The notes beneath the pieces were generated by a model that saw nothing but the letters and a program-made list of their open reading frames with translations, made no database searches and was not told where the DNA came from. The position numbers were made by a program, and so were the translations under genes. Shown here piece after piece: positions 33,379 through 45,357 of a stretch of 64,000 nt of DNA (the stretch's first letter is position 1; every line of letters starts with the position of its first letter). The DNA comes from Arion vulgaris (Eukaryota > Mollusca > Gastropoda > Stylommatophora > Arionidae): the NCBI GenBank assembly GCA_020796225.1, contig CM036767.1, positions 24,682,100-24,746,099 on the forward strand. Reading direction: 5' to 3'.

Positions 33379-34650
33379 CAGCGCCGGATTAGCCTAGTAG
33401 CAGAAGTAGCAAATGCTAAGGGCCCCGCGCTTCTAGGGGGCCCCGCGCCTATGTGACAGATGAAAATGGAAAAAATAACCGGATGTTATATCAAAAACAC
33501 GCAAGCTGTCTGAATTTTTAAATGTCGTGTGTGTTGGTGCTGAATCCAACGAAATCGAAGCAGAAAATACAGAAGACGTGTCCCACTGTGTAGTAGATGA
33601 AGTAGAAGTGCTATAGAAGAACCATCATTACCAATATTACCATTAAGATCAGCAACTCTTCACGATTTAGTCACATTTTTCACAAGACAAACTGAAATCG
33701 AATGTACAGCAAGTCCTCCCAATTTAGCCATATCATCTTCAAGTCAAAGAGAGGCAGAAAGCACAGCACATGCTTCTAATGTAGCAACATCATCTACAAG
33801 CCAAAAACACAACGAAAGTAAAATGTACTCCAACGATATTGGTGAATGGCCAAACAACTTCAATCGAGATTATTGGATTGTGAAAGAAAGTAGCGAAGTG
33901 CAACATATGAACAGTGATTTCATGTCTTATAAAACATACGATAAAGAAAACAATCCACGATTTTGTCGAAAGTCGTTTTTCACATACACGCATACACCAA
34001 CAAACAAAACTCACGTGAGAAATTGGTTGTGTTATACAGAAACTAAAGGACAACTGTTCTGTTTTGTTTGCAAAGTTATTGATTTAGGCTGTACCATAGA
34101 GTGACTGGTGTATTTGGAATACTCCGGCAGTTAAAATCTATTACAGCAGAAGAGATCTTGAAAAGAACTCCACATATTGTCAGCTCTTACCAAGAGGATT
34201 TGGAAGAAAGCCTAGGCGACGAACGTCTTAAAATTAATGTAGCTGGTGCTACTAGCAACGAAAAGCATGAGGCTCTTGAACTGCAATTTTATAAACTTAT
34301 AATGGAAAATTCATTAGAGTCATGTTTCCCAAATGTAGAAATAGTCTTACGAATTTACTTGTCTTTAATGATTACTAACTGCAGCGGAGAACGTTCTTTT
34401 CAACATTAAAGTGTATAAAAAGTGAGTTAAAAAACATGATGGGACAAGATCGTCTAAATAACCTCACCTTAATGAACATTGAATGTAATTTACTTAGAGA
34501 AATTGATTTGTCTAGTGCTATCTCTAAATTTGCTCACATTAAATCGAGACAAGTTTGTTTGTAAAAGTTGTGTTTTATTTTATTATCATAAAACCTAGGG
34601 CCCCGCGCTAAAATTTGCTACGGGCCACGCGCTAGCCTAATCCGGCACTG
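33379..34650 (+). mobile_element. hAT element 1, internally deleted (non-autonomous)
   Basis: Its termini are CAGCGCCGGATTAGCCTAG and, reversed, CAGTGCCGGATTAGGCTAG. They are flanked by the exact 8-bp duplication GGTATACT (33371-33378 and 34651-34658). The 1272-bp element keeps two transposase parts. One is a TTF-type zinc-finger region (33823-34100: WIVKESSEVQHMN, CRKSFFTYTHTP, NWLCYTETKGQLFCFVCKV). The other is the C-terminal hAT dimerisation region (34101-34565: LRIYLSLMITNCSGERSF, LKCIKSELKNMMGQDRL). The catalytic core between them is deleted at the shared CATAGAGTG. This is a ZMYM-type hAT. It cannot transpose by itself. Confidence 0.92.
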
Positions 34651-34689
34651 GGTATACTTGCTCTTGTGGGGAGTTTTACTGCCTTTCTA

Positions 34690-35525
34690 TTTTGACGTTT
34701 CTGTTTCATCCGTACTGTTCTATCTGCCTCGCAGGCCGCAGAACCGTGTCGAAGAAGTGTGCGCCAGGTTGCTCTGTGTTAAGCAACATTCTCTCAGTTG
34801 TCGACATCTACACCAAAGGATTTCATCGAGTTCTTGAGTGTGTCTTTGAATCGCTTTTTATGACCACCATGTGAACGTTTTTCGCTATGCAGCTCACCAT
34901 AAAAGAGTCGTTTGGGTATTCTGCAATCCTGATTTCTTGCCGTTTGTTTAAATATTTTGTTCGGCATATACGAGTACTTTTCCAGGAGCTGGCTGGTACA
35001 TGACTTCAGATTTCTAGCGAATTGATGGTAAGACCAAAGTTGGAGCAGGCTTGTGAGAATCTATCCATGCTAGTTTGGAGATCTGTCTCAGTGTTGGCAG
35101 TGAGGGTACAGTCGTCAGCAAATAAGAGATCTCTGATGGTATCAGACTTTACCTTTGTTTTTGCTTGAAGTCTCCTTGGGTTGAAAAGTTTTCCATCTGT
35201 ACGATACTTGATGTCGACACCTATGTCTCCATCTCTGAATGCATCGGTCAGCATGGCAGAAAACATAATGTTAAACAGAGTTGGTGCAATCACACAGCCT
35301 TGTTTGACTCTGTTCAGGACGGGAAAAGGCTCTGATAGCTCGCCTTGGTCCTGCATTCTGGCATGCATCCATTATGTAGTTGTTGCACAATCTATCTTAA
35401 TGAATTTTTCAGTACAGCCATATTTAGCCATGATCTTCCAAAGACCTTCTCTACTGACCGTATCAAAAGTCTTGGTCAAGTCAATGAACGCTGTGTACAG
35501 GTCACGATGTTGTTCTTAGTATCGT
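34690..35525 (-). pseudogene. LINE-D-type RT and C-terminal end
   Basis: On the minus strand it reads LTKTFDTVSREGLWKIMAKY (motif A), NRVKQGCVIAPTLFNIMFSA (motif B), DLLFADDCTLTANTETDLQ (motif C) and NFGLTIN. It then jumps to LFYGELHSEKRSHGGHKKRF and KDTLKNSMKSFGVDVDN. The section between palm and tail is deleted around 34980-35005. The RT palm is open for 120 codons. Confidence 0.8.
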
Positions 35526-35559
35526 AGCATGTGCAGGACGAGTACTATAGAATTAAACG

Positions 35560-35890
35560 TTCTATATTTTCTTGTGATCTTTGTCTTAGACAATTATTGT
35601 ACCACCTTTATCTGCGACTTTGATGACAATGGCATTACGGTGATAGTGTACCAGTCTCGGCTGATGATAAATAGGAGTTAGAGGTGAAGCAGTCCAATGC
35701 CGACCAGCGTGTTTTTTAATGTAGAGCTCGAAGACATGAGCGACATGAGTAGATGATGTCTAATCATATTTAAGAAATGAAGAAGCAAACGATGAGGAAG
35801 TTGAGATTGTAAAAAGTCAGACAGCAGATAGCAATGTGTGGTTGATAGCAATACAAGCCACACTTCGTAACTCACATTCTGTGTTTAAAA
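35560..35890 (-). pseudogene. PLE N-terminal RT fragment
   Basis: On the minus strand it carries YHRNAIVIKVADKGGTIIV, the PLE block 'N.VIK.ADKGG.IVV' ahead of the RT. A decayed upstream part follows from 35670 onward. Frames are broken. Confidence 0.6.
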
Positions 35891-36146
35891 TGTTGAAGCA
35901 TGTACTAATCTCTAGAATAAAGTTTATCTGTAGATGGCTAGAAAGTCTTCAAAAATAATTATAAGCCGTTGGCAGGCAAAAGGAAAAAACATGATGAGTG
36001 ATAAACATAGATTTAAAAAAAAGTAAGTAGCAGTAAGACGAATCCTAGACGACAGTAGACTGAAGGAAACAGTTACATAGAAACTGACTACAATTTAAAA
36101 TGTATTGAAAGGAAGACATACAATGATGAATATAAATCCAAGTACA

Positions 36147-36250
36147 TCCTCATCATCAGGTGTCGTGCCGACTGGCGTAGACGATCATGGATCGCCCCAA
36201 ATCTCTGTCTCTGGTGTTTGCTATTATCTCAGATGTTGACGTGTAACAGG
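36147..36250 (-). pseudogene. LINE-B 3' end
   Basis: On the minus strand it reads TSEIIANTRDRDLGRSMIVY and ASRHDT, then a GATGATGA tail (CTCATCATCAGG on +). It matches the copy at 8755-9012. Confidence 0.75.
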
Positions 36251-36269
36251 GAGACGAGTTGTATTTTGA

Positions 36270-38400
36270 AATAACACAGTTTGGAGACGGATCTGCCAGT
36301 AAACAAACATACCCACCCCCTACTTCGAGCACTATATTCGGAAGGAATGACCCAGTTATAATTTTAATTTTTCGCCAAACAACTTGTTTTGAACCAAAAT
36401 GTGGTGTAAACATGCGTAAAAATTGAACAGTGCAGAATAGTCAGTGGAAATTTCCGCTCACAATTAGCAATTTGAGACATCCGGGACCTTCTGGAAGCCG
36501 GAAGTTTTGAGTAATCTGGTCGACTTGGAGAGAAAATATATTTATTCATCGGGAATCAGGTTAAGTTGTAAACACCATCTGCATAATAGTGCATTTCTGG
36601 AAACTTTTGGGAATTCTTGTGGTGAAATTGTTAAAAAGTATAAATAAGGCTGAAACTGACAAATTCGAAAACAGAACATTGAGCTAATTGAAGATCGAGC
36701 AGTTCATGGTGTTCCTGTCCGAGAGATTCTTTTGATGGAGGAGCAGAGACTAGTGGCAAAGTCTGTCGTAGTACTTGAGGTAGCTTAGTAGAGAGCTTAG
36801 AAGATATTAGCGCCCTGATGGACTTGTATGGTATTTCCTGGTAACTAAAATTTTCATGAAGATAGCGCTGAGAGGTGTATTGGACATAAAATATAATTTT
36901 GAAACGAGATTACAGTGATCGACAGAAATTACACCAAGTTGATTGATTCGATACACAGAATTCATAAATCATATGGTGTGGATGAGGCTTGTTTGTTCCT
37001 ATTCTTATTGAGGCAGTACTGATCTGTATATTATTGAGAAGACATGCTTGGAATTACCACCACGATAAATTTGATATGATAGAGGAGTAGAATGGAGACA
37101 TTGTTAATAGATGCAGTAAGAATCTCTGACATTCATTTCTATTAGAACACTGATTTGGTGATTCCGTTTGCTGTTTAGTTTTTATAATGTGAGGTTCCAG
37201 TAAAGTGACCTAAATAAAATAAAGTGTGAGTTGACAATCATTTCAATGACTGTTGGTGTCATTATTGACAGAATTGAAAGAATAGAATAATAATAAATTC
37301 ACGTCTGCAGAGAATCATCTTTATTCCGGTGTAAATACCGGTGGTACCATGGCCAATTAATAGAAGGAGAAAGTATTTCATCAGCGTTCTTAAGAGTTGA
37401 TGATCTGGTGGGCGTTTAGGGGCTCTGATTTCAGTGCCGTGCCCAGTGTTAAAGACATAATAACAATCCCGTCCCACTGCTACAGACACTCATCCGTGCC
37501 ATTAAGTCAGGCTATCCAAAATGTACAAGTACATCTAATATATAACCAGAGGATTAGAAAGGGGAAATTTAAATACAAGTACACCTGCAATTTAACTAGA
37601 AGTTCTCAACAATACAAAAATACGATGGTTAGTTGCGTCAAATATGTTGGACATTGATATCGATAATAAGAAAGACTTGCCGAACAAATGTGTACCAACG
37701 ACGAAATATGAAAACAAAAAGTAAATTACAAAGCGAAAAAATGCAAGATAAAGAAACGTATCGGCAAAAATGTCTTTATAAAGCAAATGATACAAGACAA
37801 GACGGATTTCAAAACGGTGGTCCTTTACTGCATAGACAGAGTAAGGACGTTAATGGATTGCCATGACTAACGATAATATGTGACTTCAAAAAAAAAAAAA
37901 AAGGAAACTAAATTTGAAATTAACAGTGAGAAATCATCTTCCTTTTCGTTCTACAGGCACGCCTGAGTTAGTAGTAAGGAACTGGCTTACAGATTGACCA
38001 TCAAAGGGGTTTGTAATAAGCCGAATTGACATACTAAACGCATTGAGAATTTTCAGAGTTGCGAACCACATTCGTTGATCAGACTGAAAGAGTTGTGTAT
38101 CGACAATGGTATATTAAAAAAAATAACGATATACTAAATATACGAAAAAAAACCCGATTAATCAACATTGATCTGGCGAGTTGGAAGCTGAACGCAGTTG
38201 GTTTTGTTGAGACGAGGATCTAAACACCTATACGTGTTCGGAGTGCAATGGTCATATTCATCATATAACTGATAAGTGGGGAAAACTTGAAACAATAGCT
38301 AGAAAACACATATAAATATATATTTAGTGTGTTGACGTGCGTTGAGTATGTGTGTGTGTTAAAAGAATGAGAAAAGACAACATAAAGAAACAAAAATATA
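36270..38400. other. Unassigned sequence
   Basis: No recognised domain. There is a 14-A run near 37889. Around 38190-38280 a weak LINE-A-like end (TGTTCGGAGTGCAATGGTCA) may be present. Confidence 0.35.
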
Positions 38401-38404
38401 GTGC

Positions 38405-38545
38405 TAAAGGGTCTCTAAAGGCGAAGGATTGACTTCATTGCACCGGGTTTCCCCATATGGTACCGTCCTTCTGGGCAGAAATCACACGTCACCTGCCGAG
38501 TGTTGAAATATAGTGAACTAAGCCCAAGTTCGTAAAGTAGCATAT
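38405..38545 (-). repeat. tRNA-SINE (family 2), 3' part only
   Basis: It matches the body and tail of the SINE at 39575-39825 (GGCGAAGGATTGACTT, GCACCGGGTTT.CCCCATA, CACCTGCCGAG) without the tRNA-like head. Confidence 0.75.
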
Positions 38546-39103
38546 ACATACATCATTTTCAAGAACAAAATATCACATATCATCAAGTAACATGATCATA
38601 ATAAATATGACCTAGATGTGATGAGCCTCCAAATTACACGTGCCAGTGAAGTAAGTAGCTACAGCAGTCACAGCACGTTTGTAAATATCAAGTATTTGTT
38701 AGCAGAAGCGGTCACTAAGCTCCTGGTCAGTTTTGTCTAAATGTATTTTTTGCAATGTTTCCAAATAGTGACATAGACAACAGTGCGGGACTCTCATGTA
38801 ACATCATTCTCATTAACAAACATTGTTTTAGAAAGCGATACATTACATGCCTGTATAGCATAAAAATACGTGTATACTATCGTCGTTGACTGTGCAAATT
38901 CGAGCGTCATCGTTCTTTTGAATAAGAGCTGCTCGGAGTTAAAGTGTATTTGATTGTGCCATTTGCCGTTTTATGAAGAATCTCACAGTTCAGCCGCGAT
39001 AAGGTGGGCACTACACTTCGATTTTAGACAAAAGATCTAGAGACGATCCCAATTGTGTACCAGAACTTTCTTGAGATTTTGTCTCCTCTGTAAACCAATA
39101 ACG

Positions 39104-39104
<1 letters not shown>

Positions 39105-39163
<59 letters not shown>
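39105..39163. repeat. (AT)n microsatellite
   Basis: A perfect TA run of about 58 bp. Confidence 0.96.
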
Positions 39164-39166
<3 letters not shown>

Positions 39167-39574
39167 GAAAATTAATAAATCATATGGCTATAAATAAAAC
39201 ACAACATACATCTTATGCTCTCAGAAAATTCCAGCATACTAATAAAAAAAAGATTGCTACCTACTACAAAGAGACAATAAAAAATTTCTACAGAGAAGAG
39301 TAATACGCTGCTGCCACAGTAACACGTAATTTCAAATCACTGTCCCCATTTTCATGAACTAATGATATTTCTGTGCTTATTGAACATCTAATATTTCTGG
39401 AAGAAGTCAGCAAAGTTAACAGTTTATTAATCATGTCGTTGTTGTAATCAAATAAATCCCAAATGACATCAAATCATCTTTTGTCACTTTGTCAAATATT
39501 GCATTTATGAATGTGGAAGGACAACTAAACAAACAAGTATTTTGTATTTCAAATACATAAAATAATATTTAAAA

Positions 39575-39825
39575 GGGTTGTAAAGCCGAAGGATTGACTT
39601 GCACCGGGTTTTACCCCATACGGTTCGGTCCCTCTCCGCAGAAATGGCACGCCACCTGCCGAGAGTATTGCACAAAGCACGAACTCCGTAGCTCCAGTAA
39701 CAATCCTAGGGTCTCTGGAAAAAACTACACTCGTGACCAGAACGGCGTGGTCCGGACTCGAACCCACGACCTTCGACTCACAAGGCAAAGGGCTTAACCA
39801 CTTAGCCACAGAGACTCCTGTAATA
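39575..39825 (-). repeat. tRNA-derived SINE (family 2), full-length
   Basis: On the minus strand the head reads TGTGGCTAAGTGGTTAAGCC (A box). An anticodon-like TTGCCTTGTGAGTCGAAGG and GGGTTCGAGTCCGG (an almost perfect B box) follow. A body (GTTACTGGAGCTACGGAGTT) and the tail module ending CCTTCGGCTTTACAACCC come next. The head is a recognisable tRNA relic with both internal promoter boxes intact. It is not a host tRNA gene, because the 3' acceptor strand is replaced by SINE body. Confidence 0.9.
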
Positions 39826-40389
39826 ATATGGTATACAATAATGAGCTGCTTTTCATACATACGTGGTTTTTTAAAAAAAAATACTTGAATGTCATAACAT
39901 TGTCCCCAGGCAGTTTCATTCACGTAATGATTCTTGACGAAATTCGTCATTCATGTCCTTTGGGCATTTCATGTTATGTAAGTAAGAAATAGCTTTCATG
40001 AACGTACGGTAGTCCATCAGTTTAACTTATTCACAACTGTCCAAATAAAGCCCATACCTGATCCTATTCAACTTTACAGCTTGGGATTGTACCCGTAATT
40101 CTTAAATATATACTTACTCGTGCTCATAGAATGACATAACATACATAGCTTTCTGAAAGAAATGTCAGAATCTACGATCTAAGAGGGGATACCATGCTTG
40201 CATGGTATGAGAAAAGACAGAACGTTTCGTCTCTGGCTCAGGGTAAGTTATATAACACTCTTTGCTAAAAACTATGGATGAGAAAAGCAGACTTATGAGT
40301 ATTTGCATTACACAATTAATTTCATAATATGTCTAATTACACGATCAATACCAGTGCTGTATTATTTGTATATACACTCTATCTGTGTT

Positions 40390-40650
40390 AATTTATTTTA
40401 GTGAAACAAGTACAAACAAAGTACTATAGTTTTACAAAATACATAAACAGTGACGATAAACAGCAACGTTTCGACCAACAAGGCCTTTATCAAGCAAACG
40501 AACAAACAGGAGTGACAAATTAAAATGAAACACAAATGGACGACCAAATACCAACGTATCTAAGGAAAATCTGGAATAAAAACGAATAACGAAATAAATG
40601 TAACACAAAAACACACATAAAAACTAGAAATAGAAAAGAAACAATGAAAC
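40390..40650 (-). mobile_element. PLE 3' region copy (minus)
   Basis: Reverse-complemented, it shows GCTTGATAAAGGCCTTGTTG and GTCGAAACGTTGCTG, then TTGTAAAACTATAGTACTTTG. It is the best-preserved version of the shared motif. Confidence 0.78.
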
Positions 40651-40794
40651 ATCTCATTTATTTTAGTTCACAATATCATTATTATAAGATTTGACCACAT
40701 CTTCAACATCATAACATGTTGGAGGATTTAGATACAATATTTTAAACTGTTAAATGTCATAAAATCAACAAATAATTTACACTAGTCAAATGGT

Positions 40795-40895
40795 AAAGCA
40801 GGCTTTCACGCAAAAATCAGTTAGAATCGCCACACCATGTGTCATGGCTAACGCCCGAATTCACAGCGGGCGAACGCAGAAGAAGAAGAACAAAT
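40795..40895 (+). repeat. Short dispersed repeat with (GAA)n tail
   Basis: GGCTTTCACGCAAAAATCAG, GAATTCACAGCGGGCGAACG and a CAGAAGAAGAAGAAC tail recur at 62096-62190. It is probably a LINE 3' end or SINE. Confidence 0.6.
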
Positions 40896-40974
40896 AATAT
40901 TGTAATCTACATCTGATACAAAAATAACAAACACAAATGTAGACTGCATTTGAGCATTATATTTAGAAATATAA

Positions 40975-41340
40975 TAATAATAATAATTAATCTCGTATGT
41001 TATACGTTACATAGGGCCTGCAAGTAATTTCTCCATACCGCTCTGTCCTGGGCAACTCGTTCAATCTTTTCCATGGAATTCAGACCGATATTTCTTGTCT
41101 CTCTAAGTAAAATTCGTTCCAGGGTCTCCTTAGGGCGTCCTCTTTTTCTTGAACCCTTTGTCTCCCACTACAATGCCTCCTTTGGTATTCTTTGATCATT
41201 TCTTCTCAAGGTATATCCAACATATCTCCATCTTCTCCTTCTAATAACAGTTGTGTTACTAGTATTGACCAGAAGTTTCTCTGATTTCCTCACTTCTCCT
41301 GAATTTAGAATTATGACTAATAAGAATTACTAAATTCCAT
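40975..41340 (-). pseudogene. LINE-I C-terminal end (minus)
   Basis: Reverse-complemented, it matches 25900-26230 (GAAGAAATGATCAAAGAATA, AGGACGCCCTAAGGAGACCC, AGGCCCTATGTAACGTATAA) with an (ATT)n-type tail at 40975-40990. Confidence 0.8.
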
Positions 41341-41344
41341 GGAA

Positions 41345-42350
41345 TGTGAGATGTCTTAACAGATCCAAATTTCGAAGGAAAGTTTTTAAAAATCAATTCA
41401 AGTTCGAGGTTCACATATAAATTGTGTTAAATTTTAAAAGCCAACCTGCCAAGCCTAACTGCAGTATGGTAACTAATTATTATAGCACTATGTTAGTGAC
41501 ATGACAATCTAAATACACAAAAAGTTGTAAGCTAATTCACCGGTCAACTTGCACAGAATAGTTTTTCAGGACTACTTTCATGGAAGTCAAGTTCCGGAAG
41601 GGACACGCTACTTGATGATGATGATGAATTCACTTTAGAAAAAGTCCTATCACTTTAGAAAAAGTCCTATTTACGACTATTTGTTATTTTGAAAATATTT
41701 TACTGGATGACTCAGAAGCACAATGAATAACTGCTAATGGCCCATATGCAATCTGTCTTATGGAAAGACAATGCATTGTCTTCGTGATAGTCTAACAACT
41801 GTTGCAAAGTAGCAATTAAAACTTTATAAACGTACGAACTTGTAGGTTAATAATGTCCAATTTAAAAATTGACTTTATTTTACTGCGCAAACTTTCATAA
41901 CACACTAAACTGAAATAATGATTCATTTTGCAAGTGAACAAGGACTAGACCAGTAAAGGACTATTTACGTTTAGGTAATTTATTGTGCTGTGAAATTGCG
42001 TGTACATTTTGTAAGCAGTCGACGATGTAGTATAAGACTAGCTCTGAGAATAATTATTTAACTTGTGATATATGATTTTGGAATGTTGCGAGTGACACTT
42101 GTAAACATATGAAGAGCAGTGCATCCTAGTTGCAAGAGGCCTAATCTTATCTGGCGTGTTCCGTCTCTTATAGACACGTTGGTCTTGAAATGGACTGATC
42201 ACCGATGAAACATGGCCAATGTATTTCTATATGGAATACTCTTTTTATTTTATGCTTGCTACTAATTTGTCCGCAAAGATACCCTAGAGCTGTTATGTGT
42301 TAATTTGTTAAAGAATATACTCTATTTCTTTATTGTGTGTTAATTTGTCT
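41345..42350. other. Unassigned sequence
   Basis: One direct duplication of ACTTTAGAAAAAGTCCTAT occurs at about 41632-41672. Otherwise nothing is recognised. Confidence 0.35.
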
Positions 42351-42359
42351 AAGGAGGCA

Positions 42360-42595
42360 GCACTATTGCTTTGTTATTTTGACTAATATCGATATATGGG
42401 GAGACTGCAGTAAAACTATGGAAAATGGTGAAACACGTAATAACAAAGTACTGTAGTTTTACAAAATACAAAGGCAATACACAGTAATGCTTCGACCAAA
42501 AGGCCTTTATCAAGCAAACATGAGGGACGAATTTCACAGAACACTACATATAGACTACGACAGAGAAATATTCCAACGGGCATAAAATCAGTAAG
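42360..42595 (-). mobile_element. PLE 3' region copy (minus)
   Basis: Reverse-complemented, it shows TCGTAGTCTATATGTAGTG, GCTTGATAAAGGCC and TTTTGGTCGAAGCATTACTG, then TGTAAAACTACAGTACTTTG. Confidence 0.78.
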
Positions 42596-42824
42596 GCGTG
42601 TTTTGTCTTACTGTGACTAAGGAGAAAATCTGGTGCTAAGTTGTTTGTAAGTTTTCACATTAACACGCCACTGTTTGGTTACGCGCCAGTTTATCTAAAG
42701 AAAAACGATATTGCCTAGTTCTTTCCTTACAATTATCAAGTAAAAAATGATTTACCAGTCATTTTGGATTACAGATTTGGAGCTGGTTATTATATATTGT
42801 GTTATAAATGGTGTGTTAGTATTG

Positions 42825-43062
42825 GTCTTGCTACAATGCTAACAGGCGGTCGCTGAGCAAGCGAAGAACCTTCTCACTATCCATGTTCAAGTTCCTGATG
42901 ATCGGCGATGGTGATGCAGGTCTGACTGCTCTCATTGTTGCGCACACCTGCATTTCTAGAACAGTAGATCCATGTAAGCAGCTGGGGGTCGAAAGTCGTA
43001 ATAGACGACATCCACTTATATGCGGCCTCAATATTTTACCTTCCGAAGCATCGACTGAACGT
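42825..43062 (-). pseudogene. LINE-A RNase H end
   Basis: On the minus strand it matches the 57511-58214 copy: a cysteine/leucine-rich shifted frame around the 'PGHAGV' position, then NLNMDSEKVLRLLSDRLLA. It is a truncated relic. Confidence 0.6.
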
Positions 43063-43119
43063 TGAGTACAATAGTCGCGGTAATTAACGGAGTCTCAGAT
43101 GGTAGCTATAACTGCCTCA

Positions 43120-43600
43120 TAATTCATAGTTCATAAGTACGGTTCCAACTTCACTGCAACGGGTCACCCCATAATTGCTCTGTTCATGTGCCAATGAAAA
43201 TCACACGAAATGCTAACAACTGTGAAATGTTTCCTGTGTGAACTAATTCCAGAAAACAGCCGCTTACCGCCACAAAAAACAACATGCACAGCATAAATGC
43301 ATATGGCCGTCGCTAATGTAGCAACACAAAACTGTTCATTACTTGAATTGCAATTCTTGTCGAAGGGAACATCAATCACGACAAAATCCAGCTTTCTGCA
43401 CCCGCAATATAACTGTATACGGCAATATAACTGCATACGTTTAGCTAAGGCAGACAGTACATTATCAATTATGACAATTAACACCTGACTTTCAAATTTT
43501 TCTTTGAGTGTTCATCACTTGAATTCCAATTCTTGTCGAAGGGAACATAAATCACGACAAAATCCAGCTTTCTGCACCCGCAATATAACTGCCTCATCCC
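43120..43600 (-). repeat. SINE-like repeat, second copy, with internal re-duplication
   Basis: 43120-43436 aligns with 29575-29870. The segment with CAATTCTTGTCGAAGGGAAC and ACAAAATCCAGCTTTCTGCA occurs again at 43507-43594. A piece of about 65 bp (43437-43502) between them is also found inside hAT element 2 (45003-45068). Confidence 0.75.
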
Positions 43601-44082
43601 CCTGGATGGTCTGTTTACCGGTATGGCGTCCTTTCTTACAAGGTTATATAGCTATTATAGTTATTTGTAATGAGTTCTCTGGCTTCACACACAAGACCTC
43701 CTTCGCTTCTATTTAATCTGGGCATGGAACAGACAAAAGCGAAATTAGCGTTTTACATGTTACTCAAAATCTACAAACGCAATAATTCGGAAGATCTATT
43801 GCTTCTGGCTTTTCTTGTTCTACCGAACAAATAGCTGATTTCCCTGACATCACTTTCCATTTCATAATTACGAAACTTCCTTAATTTTGGAAGAATACAG
43901 CCTAACATCGCATTACCGTATACATCTTGTGGTATAAAAGGGTTCATTTTCTTCACTTTACTACTGACATATTCTTTAATTGAGTCGTAGATCGATATAC
44001 ATCCAAGAACACAGCACTTTTAAAAACCCATTTTAAAACCAACACAACACGAACAAATTCAATTCAACACTAAATAGGGATT

Positions 44083-44110
44083 TCGAGAGAAAGAGAGAGA
44101 GAGAGAGAAT
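44083..44110. repeat. (GA)n microsatellite
   Basis: It is a short imperfect GA run, flanked by duplicated ATTCAACACTAAATA segments on either side. Confidence 0.8.
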
Positions 44111-44268
44111 TCAACACTAAATAAATACAGTATATTTTTACTTTTTGTCGGTAGATATCCATGGATTCAAAATCGAGTACAATAACAATAAATGACGATT
44201 ATCTTCGTTAACCGATAAGTAAAATGTCAGATCATCATAGTCACGTGACGGATTTAAGTCGTCAGACC

Positions 44269-45349
44269 CAGTGCCGTATTAAGCCAGCGCGGGGCCTATA
44301 GCAAATGTTACCAAGAGGCCCTAGGTTTTATATGCTAATAAAATCAAACACAACTTTTACAAATAAACTTTTCTCGATATATCTTATCTTATATTAACCA
44401 CATTTGTCGTGAACCCCGTAGGAAGAGTTAGTTTTCTATCTTGTGCCAGGCGTGTTGCGCTTGACATTGTCAGTCCATGCTTTCGCAGGACAGAATTATC
44501 TATCCATCGTGTTCTTGGCCTGCCTCGATATAATGTGAGCAAATTTAGAGATAACACTAGTCACATCAACTTCTCTAAGTAAATTACATTCAATGTTCAT
44601 TAAGGTGATGTTACTTAGACGATCGTGTCCCATCATGTTCCTTAACTCACTTTTTATACACTTTAATGTCGAAAAAGAACGTTCTCCGCTGCATCTAATA
44701 ATCATTAAAGACAACTAAATTCGTTAGACTATTTCTACATTTGGGAAACACAACTCTAATGAATTTTCCATTATAAGTTTAGAAAATTGCAGTTCAAGAG
44801 CCTCATGCTTTTCGTTGTTAATAGCAGCAACATTAGTTTTAAGAAGTACAGCGAACTGCACAAGTTCATCGCCTAGGCTTTCTTCCAAATTCTCTTAGTA
44901 AGAGTTGACAATATTTGGAGTTCTTTTCAAGGTCTCTTCTGATGTAAGATATTTTAACTGCGGAAGTCCAAATACACCAGCCACTCTATGGTAGTTTCCA
45001 TGCGTTTAGCTAAGGCAGACAGTACATTATCAATTATGACAATTAACACCTGACTTTAAAATTTTTGTTTATGTGTTTGATTTTCTACAACTTCATCGAG
45101 CGTGGTAGAGCCGATGAAATTGTCGTACTAAGTATTTTGCTTGCGTCGTCTTGAAGTTTGTTGCTGATATTCTTCACAGTCAGTCAGAATTTTGGCTTTG
45201 GCCTCAATATCTGAAAATGTAGGCTATTTTAAGAAAATATTTAAACCACAATTTTGCAAGCTAACCATTTTCGGCTCAAGGCGCGGGGCATTCAGAAACG
45301 CGGGGCCCGTAGCATTTGCTACTTCTACTATAGGGCTAAACCGGGACTG
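44269..45349 (-). mobile_element. hAT element 2, internally deleted (non-autonomous)
   Basis: Its ends, CAGTGCCGTATTAAGCCAG and (reversed) CAGTCCCGGTTTAGCCCTA, are flanked by the exact duplication GTCAGACC (44261-44268 and 45350-45357). On the minus strand it retains the same dimerisation domain as element 1 (MSLMIIRCSGERSFSTLKCI, then KSELRNMMGHDRLSNI) and the piece upstream of it, but not the zinc finger. The deletion differs from element 1, so both derive from one longer parent. A stop replaces a residue before the domain. About 100 bp at 44405-44510 is not shared with element 1. Confidence 0.92.
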
Positions 45350-45357
45350 GTCAGACC

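Noticed and set aside
37262..37866. Possible host gene in 60-86-codon frames
   Set aside because: The frames overlap on both strands with no domain, splice pattern or codon signal.
39745..39820. Possible host tRNA gene on the minus strand
   Set aside because: Both internal boxes are good, but the 3' acceptor strand is absent and the sequence runs on into a SINE body and tail seen again at 38.4 kb.
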